Positions 60,652 to 64,000 of a stretch of 64,000 nucleotides of DNA are shown piece after piece. The notes under the pieces are model-generated. The model was given only the letters and a program-made list of their open reading frames with translations. It was not told where the DNA came from and did no database searches. Numbering within the stretch: position 1 is the stretch's first letter; every line of letters starts with the position of its first letter. Location of the stretch: positions 10,187,756-10,251,755 of the forward strand of contig OW388292.1 in NCBI GenBank assembly GCA_936450465.1, read 5' to 3'. A program made the translations under genes and the position numbers. Origin of the DNA: Gibbula magus (Eukaryota; Mollusca; Gastropoda; Trochida; Trochidae).

Positions 60652-60668
60652 TGGGGGCTCGTCCGGGA
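60652..60668 (+). promoter_or_regulatory. Primer-binding site, tRNA-Pro type
   Basis: TGGGGGCTCGTCCGGGA, the 17-nt complement of the 3' end of tRNA-Pro, known as the primer site of several retroelements. It starts two bases after the LTR. Confidence 0.85.
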
Positions 60669-60763
60669 GGTAGCCATGTAATCTTAAGGCTTAAATTTTT
60701 TTGAATGTTTAAAACCTTGCTATCATATTCATACATTGAAGAAACCAGCAACTATCTTTCACA

Positions 60764-62044
60764 ATGTCTTTCAAGTTAGAGAGTTTTATATCAAGTATTA
60801 GCTTTGAGAGTATCCTTAAGCTTAGGAAAGCAGAGCTTATTGAATTAGCTAATCAGTACAAAATATCTGTTAAGAAATCTTCAAGAAAAGGAGATATACA
60901 GAAGGCTGTAGTAGAGGCACTTGTTAGGGATGAGATACTAGATGAGGAGGCTCTTAGTAAGTTAGGTCAGTCAGATGAGGTTCAGATACGGAGGTTGGAG
61001 TTAGAAGTCCGTATGAAGGAAATAGAAGCCAGAGAACGGGAATTGAAGTTCGAAGCTCAAGAGCGTGAGAAGCAGCGTGAATATGAACAGTTTGAGGCTC
61101 AAGAGCGTGAGAAACAGCGTGAACATGAAATGAAACTTTTGTCTATGAAAATTCATTCTTCAGAATCTCATGACTTTGATGTTACCAAATATGTCAAGTT
61201 TGTATCTCGTTTCCAAGAATCTGATGTTGATAATTACTTCATGCACTTTGAGAAAATCGCCAAACGTCTTAAGTGGCCTAAAGAATCATGGACTGTCCTA
61301 CAAAGTGCTTTGATCGGTAAAGCTCATGATGTGTATGCTTCACTTTCTTATGCCCAGAGCAATGACTATGACTTTGTGAAAAACACCATTCTTAAAGCAT
61401 ATGAACTTGTGCCCGAAGCTTATCGCCAACATTTCAGAAATCTCCGAAAACAAGACTCTCAAACATATGTTGAATTTGCAAGACAGAAATTAACTCAATT
61501 TGACAGATGGTGTGTATCTAAAGCTGTTGATCAAGATTTTTATAATATATTTTATTGAGGAATTCAAAAGATGTATCCATGTGGACATAAAGACTCATCT
61601 TGATGAACAGAAAGCTGAAACATTGGACCAGGCAGCAGTTGTAGCAGACGACTATGCACTTACTCACAAGGGTTTACTACAGAAGACAAAGGAAGTCAAG
61701 GCAGGTCAGGTCAAAGGTCAGATATACCACAGCGAAGTTCTCCACAACCAGATGTTACAGGTCGTAACACTTACAAGTCAGATGTAAGGTCTGATTTCAA
61801 CCGAACTCAGCGGGATTCTAAGTCGGAATCAAGTAATACTGATAAGGTTTCAGGAAACTTTCCTTGTCCATCTTGTGCTGATTGTAAGAAGAAAGGACAT
61901 ATGATAAGTGAATGTCCAATCTTAGCAAAGAAGAACAGTAAATCCTCTCCAAATGCACTTGCTTCAGTTCAATTTCCCAATGAACAAGATTCATTTCTGA
62001 AGGATTCGTGTGTTCAGGACTCCCTATTCGGCGCCAATTATTGA
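60764..62044 (+). pseudogene. Retrotransposon Gag (SCAN-like capsid, CCHC knuckle), frameshifted
   Basis: ATG 60764 opens an N-terminal SAP-like segment (LRKAELIELANQYKIS), then a charged coiled-coil stretch with two near-identical FEAQEREKQRE blocks. A capsid region follows (DVDNYFMHFEKIAKRLKWP, VPEAYRQHFRNLRKQ) of the type related to SCAN domains. The frame breaks near 61550, continues one frame over (EEFKRCIHVDIKTHLDEQK) and returns to the first frame by about 61710. A CCHC nucleic-acid-binding knuckle lies at 61874-61915 (CADCKKKGHMISEC). The gag frame closes at TGA 62042-62044. The two compensating shifts are most simply one-base indels, not programmed frameshifts. Confidence 0.8.
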
Positions 62045-63607
62045 TGACAGTTGTGAACCTTTTATGTCAAAAGGAACTGTGTCACTTGCAGGAGATGAAG
62101 CCAATCTTAAGCCCATTACAATTTTGAGAGATACCGGATGTTTCCAATCCCTAATGCTAGAGGGCATATTACCGTTGTCAGAAAAGACTGCGGTTGGCTC
62201 CAGTGTCCTCATTAAGGGTGTAGAATGTGGTTTTGTTAAGGCTCCATTACATGCCATTAACTTGAACTCTCCTTTGGTGTCAGGATCTGTCACAGTTGGA
62301 ATTAGACCAGAACTACCAGTGGAAGGTGTATCATTTCTTTTGGGAAATGATATAGCAGGTGGATTAGTTGGAGTTGGATGTGATCACTGCAAGAAGAAAT
62401 GTACAGACATTGTTTCCGACCCACAGGTAATTGATGTCCCATGTCGAGATATACCATTTGGAGCAGATGATGTCCCTGAAATATATCCTTCTTGTGCAGT
62501 TACTAGATCCATGTCGAGGTTAGGCTCTGACAATGCAACAGAATGTGATGCAACTGAATGTGATGTAACAGATTTGTCAGACTCATTCTTTAGTCACATA
62601 GATGATACAAGTCTCACCTCGCATGAGGACTTACAGCTAGGATGCAGTGAGTTGGGATCTTTCTCCAGAGAGTCTCTGATCAAGGAACAGAAGAAGGACC
62701 CAAGTCTCAAGCCGATTGTAAACCAGGCAGTTACTGAAGCTGAATCAAGTTCTGTTCCTGGATGTTACTTTATTAAGTTTAACATGCTTATGAGGAAGTG
62801 GAGGCCATTAGACTGTCCCGCTAATGAGGAATGGAGAACAGTTTTTCAGATAGTGGTACCCAGTGTGTACAGACATGAGATCTTGAAGTTGGCACATGAC
62901 AGTCTCCTGGCAGGACATCTTGGCGTCACAAAGACATACAACAAGATTCTGGAAAATTTCTATTGGCCTGGATTACAACAAGATGTTAGGAACTTCTGCA
63001 GGACTTGTCATACTTGCCAGTTGGTAGGAAAGCCAAACCAGAAGATTCCTGTTGCGCCTCTGCATCCTTTTCCAGCCTTTGAAGAACCTTTCAGCAGAAT
63101 CATCGTTGACTGTGTAGGTCCACTGCCAAAGACGAAATCTGGCAACCAGTATCTATTAACTCTCATGCGTGCATCAACCAGATTTCCTGAAGTTATTCCA
63201 TTGAGGAAAATTACAGCCCCTGTTATTTGCAAGGCGCTCATAAAGTTCTTCACCTTAGTTGGTTTGCCAACATCTATACAATCTGATCAAGGGTCAAATT
63301 TTATGTCTCGGATATTCCAACAGGTCATGTATCAGTTAGGCATCAAACAGTACAGATCTTCCGCTTACCATCCAGAATCTCAGGGTGCTCTTGAAAGATT
63401 CCATCAAACTCTGAAAAACATGATAAGGTCCTACTGCTTCGACTACGAAAAGGATTGGGATGAAGGTGTCCATTACCTTATGTTTGCAGCTAGAGAAACT
63501 GTACAAGCATCTCTTGGATTCAGCCCATATGAACTTGTATTCGGCCGAAAAGTGAGAGGACCCCTGAAATTGTTGAAGGAATCTTTGATGTCTGAAGATC
63601 AAACTAT
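62001..63607 (+). pseudogene. Retrotransposon Pol: aspartic protease and integrase
   Basis: This frame is +1 to gag and overlaps its end by 44 nt. A retropepsin begins near residue 30 (numbering from 62010) with active-site LRDTG (Asp near residue 41). The flap-like middle and LLGNDIAGG close the domain. A linker of about 100 residues leads straight to the integrase: an HHCC zinc finger (GHLGVTKTYN, FCRTCHTCQ) and a core with Asp 367 (IIVDCVGPLP), Asp 426 (IQSDQGSNF) and Glu 462 (GALERFHQT), spacing D35E. No RT lies between. The protein would cleave the polyprotein and insert the DNA copy. A one-base loss near 63607 ends the frame early. Confidence 0.85.
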
Positions 63608-64000
63608 AATCTCTTGGACTATGTTGTTGGGTTCAAGGAGAAGTTTTCACGAGCAGCTGAGATGGCAAAGAAGAACCTTGAGGATACACAGACAAAGATG
63701 AAGACGTGGTATGACAAGAAATCTCCGAAACGGGAGTTCAGATCCGGTGATAAAGTCCTCCTACTGCTTCCAGTGCAAGGTGAACCCTTGAAGGCAAGAT
63801 ACTCTGGACCATACTCCATCCTGAAGAAGGTTGGAGAGACTGAGTATTTGGTAGCAACTCCAGATCGAGGAAAGGTGAAACGTCTCTGCCACATCAACAT
63901 GCTGAAGGCCTACCATGCCAGAGGTGAACCCATTACTGTCTGCGCAGTTCAAGCCGCTACCCCTGCTGCTTCTGATGTTCCTGATACTGCCAATGTTCCT
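63608..64000 (+). pseudogene. Integrase C-terminal (GPY-type) domain, partial
   Basis: In the frame shifted by one base from the preceding pol part, an open reading runs to the window edge. LLDYVVGFKEKFSRAAEMAK is followed by a KTWYDKKS motif, the RSGDKVLLLLP strand, and YSGPYSILKKVG, the GPY/F module that binds DNA at the integrase C-terminus. It ends HINMLKAYHARGEP and a Pro/Ala-rich tail. No chromodomain is seen before the edge. RT and RNase H are expected beyond the window. Confidence 0.75.

Larger units (their letters stand above)
60060..64000 (+). mobile_element. Ty3-type LTR retrotransposon, Gmr1-like, 5' part
   Basis: Reads in order: LTR, primer-binding site, gag with a CCHC knuckle, protease, integrase, GPY-type C-terminus, then the window edge. 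Integrase follows protease directly, the Ty1/copia-like order known for Gmr1-like Ty3 elements, so reverse transcriptase and RNase H are expected after 64000. Several single-base indels interrupt gag and pol, so this copy looks inactive. Confidence 0.85.

Noticed and set aside
62024..63952. Minus-strand ORFs under the retroelement pol
   Set aside because: Antisense shadows of the protease and integrase frames, without own motifs.

Overview
The window looks like a piece of an AT-rich metazoan nuclear genome, most probably a marine mollusc. Supporting this are split EGF-like exons with GT/AG signals and a crowd of animal transposable elements. These include Tc1, mariner, Harbinger, two LINE types, a tRNA-derived SINE and a Gmr1-type Ty3 retroelement. 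One LINE has a 3' end of the kind I associate with molluscs. There is no bacterial-style gene packing, no convincing single-copy complete host gene, and no rRNA or genuine tRNA gene.

Layout. 0-2.3 kb: an inverted-repeat-bounded element, then three related EGF-like exons on the minus strand, all damaged or divergent. 2.35-3.95 kb: a Tc1 element whose transposase is interrupted by one in-frame stop. 4-5.1 kb: hairpin MITEs and a SINE. 5-14.7 kb: intergenic sequence with foldback elements and microsatellites. 14.7-15.7 kb: an internally deleted Harbinger element with a 3-bp target duplication. 20.1-20.8 kb: unassigned decayed coding sequence. 20.9-24.0 kb: a 3.1-kb palindrome built of TTGACTTTG-rich repeats, with a LINE fragment in its unpaired centre. 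32.2-33.3 kb: a 43-bp satellite with a palindromic core and two monomer types. 35.1-38.7 kb: a 3.6-kb element with about 200-bp terminal inverted repeats made of GCGGTAA units and a 6-bp target duplication. 39.5-40.3 kb: a TTAA-flanked nonautonomous element beside a near-perfect hairpin. 43-44.2 kb: tandem duplications rich in AGGTCA half-sites. 45-47.7 kb: a mariner split by a 5'-truncated, RNase H-bearing LINE, with a 13-bp target duplication. 52-55.8 kb: dispersed and tandem repeats. 56.3-58.5 kb: a second LINE, 5'-truncated and internally deleted. 60-64 kb: the 5' part of a Ty3-type retrotransposon (LTR, tRNA-Pro-type primer site, gag, protease, integrase), cut by the window edge.

The identifiable coding sequence apart from the EGF-like exons is almost entirely mobile-element sequence. 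All of it that can be judged is broken by stops, frameshifts, truncations or deletions, so no functional pathway can be read from the window. The least explained structures are the long-TIR element at 35.1-38.7 kb, the 3.1-kb palindrome at 20.9-24.0 kb and the 43-bp satellite. The Ty3 element is notable for a Ty1/copia-like order, with integrase directly after protease. Coordinates of repeat edges are estimated by eye.
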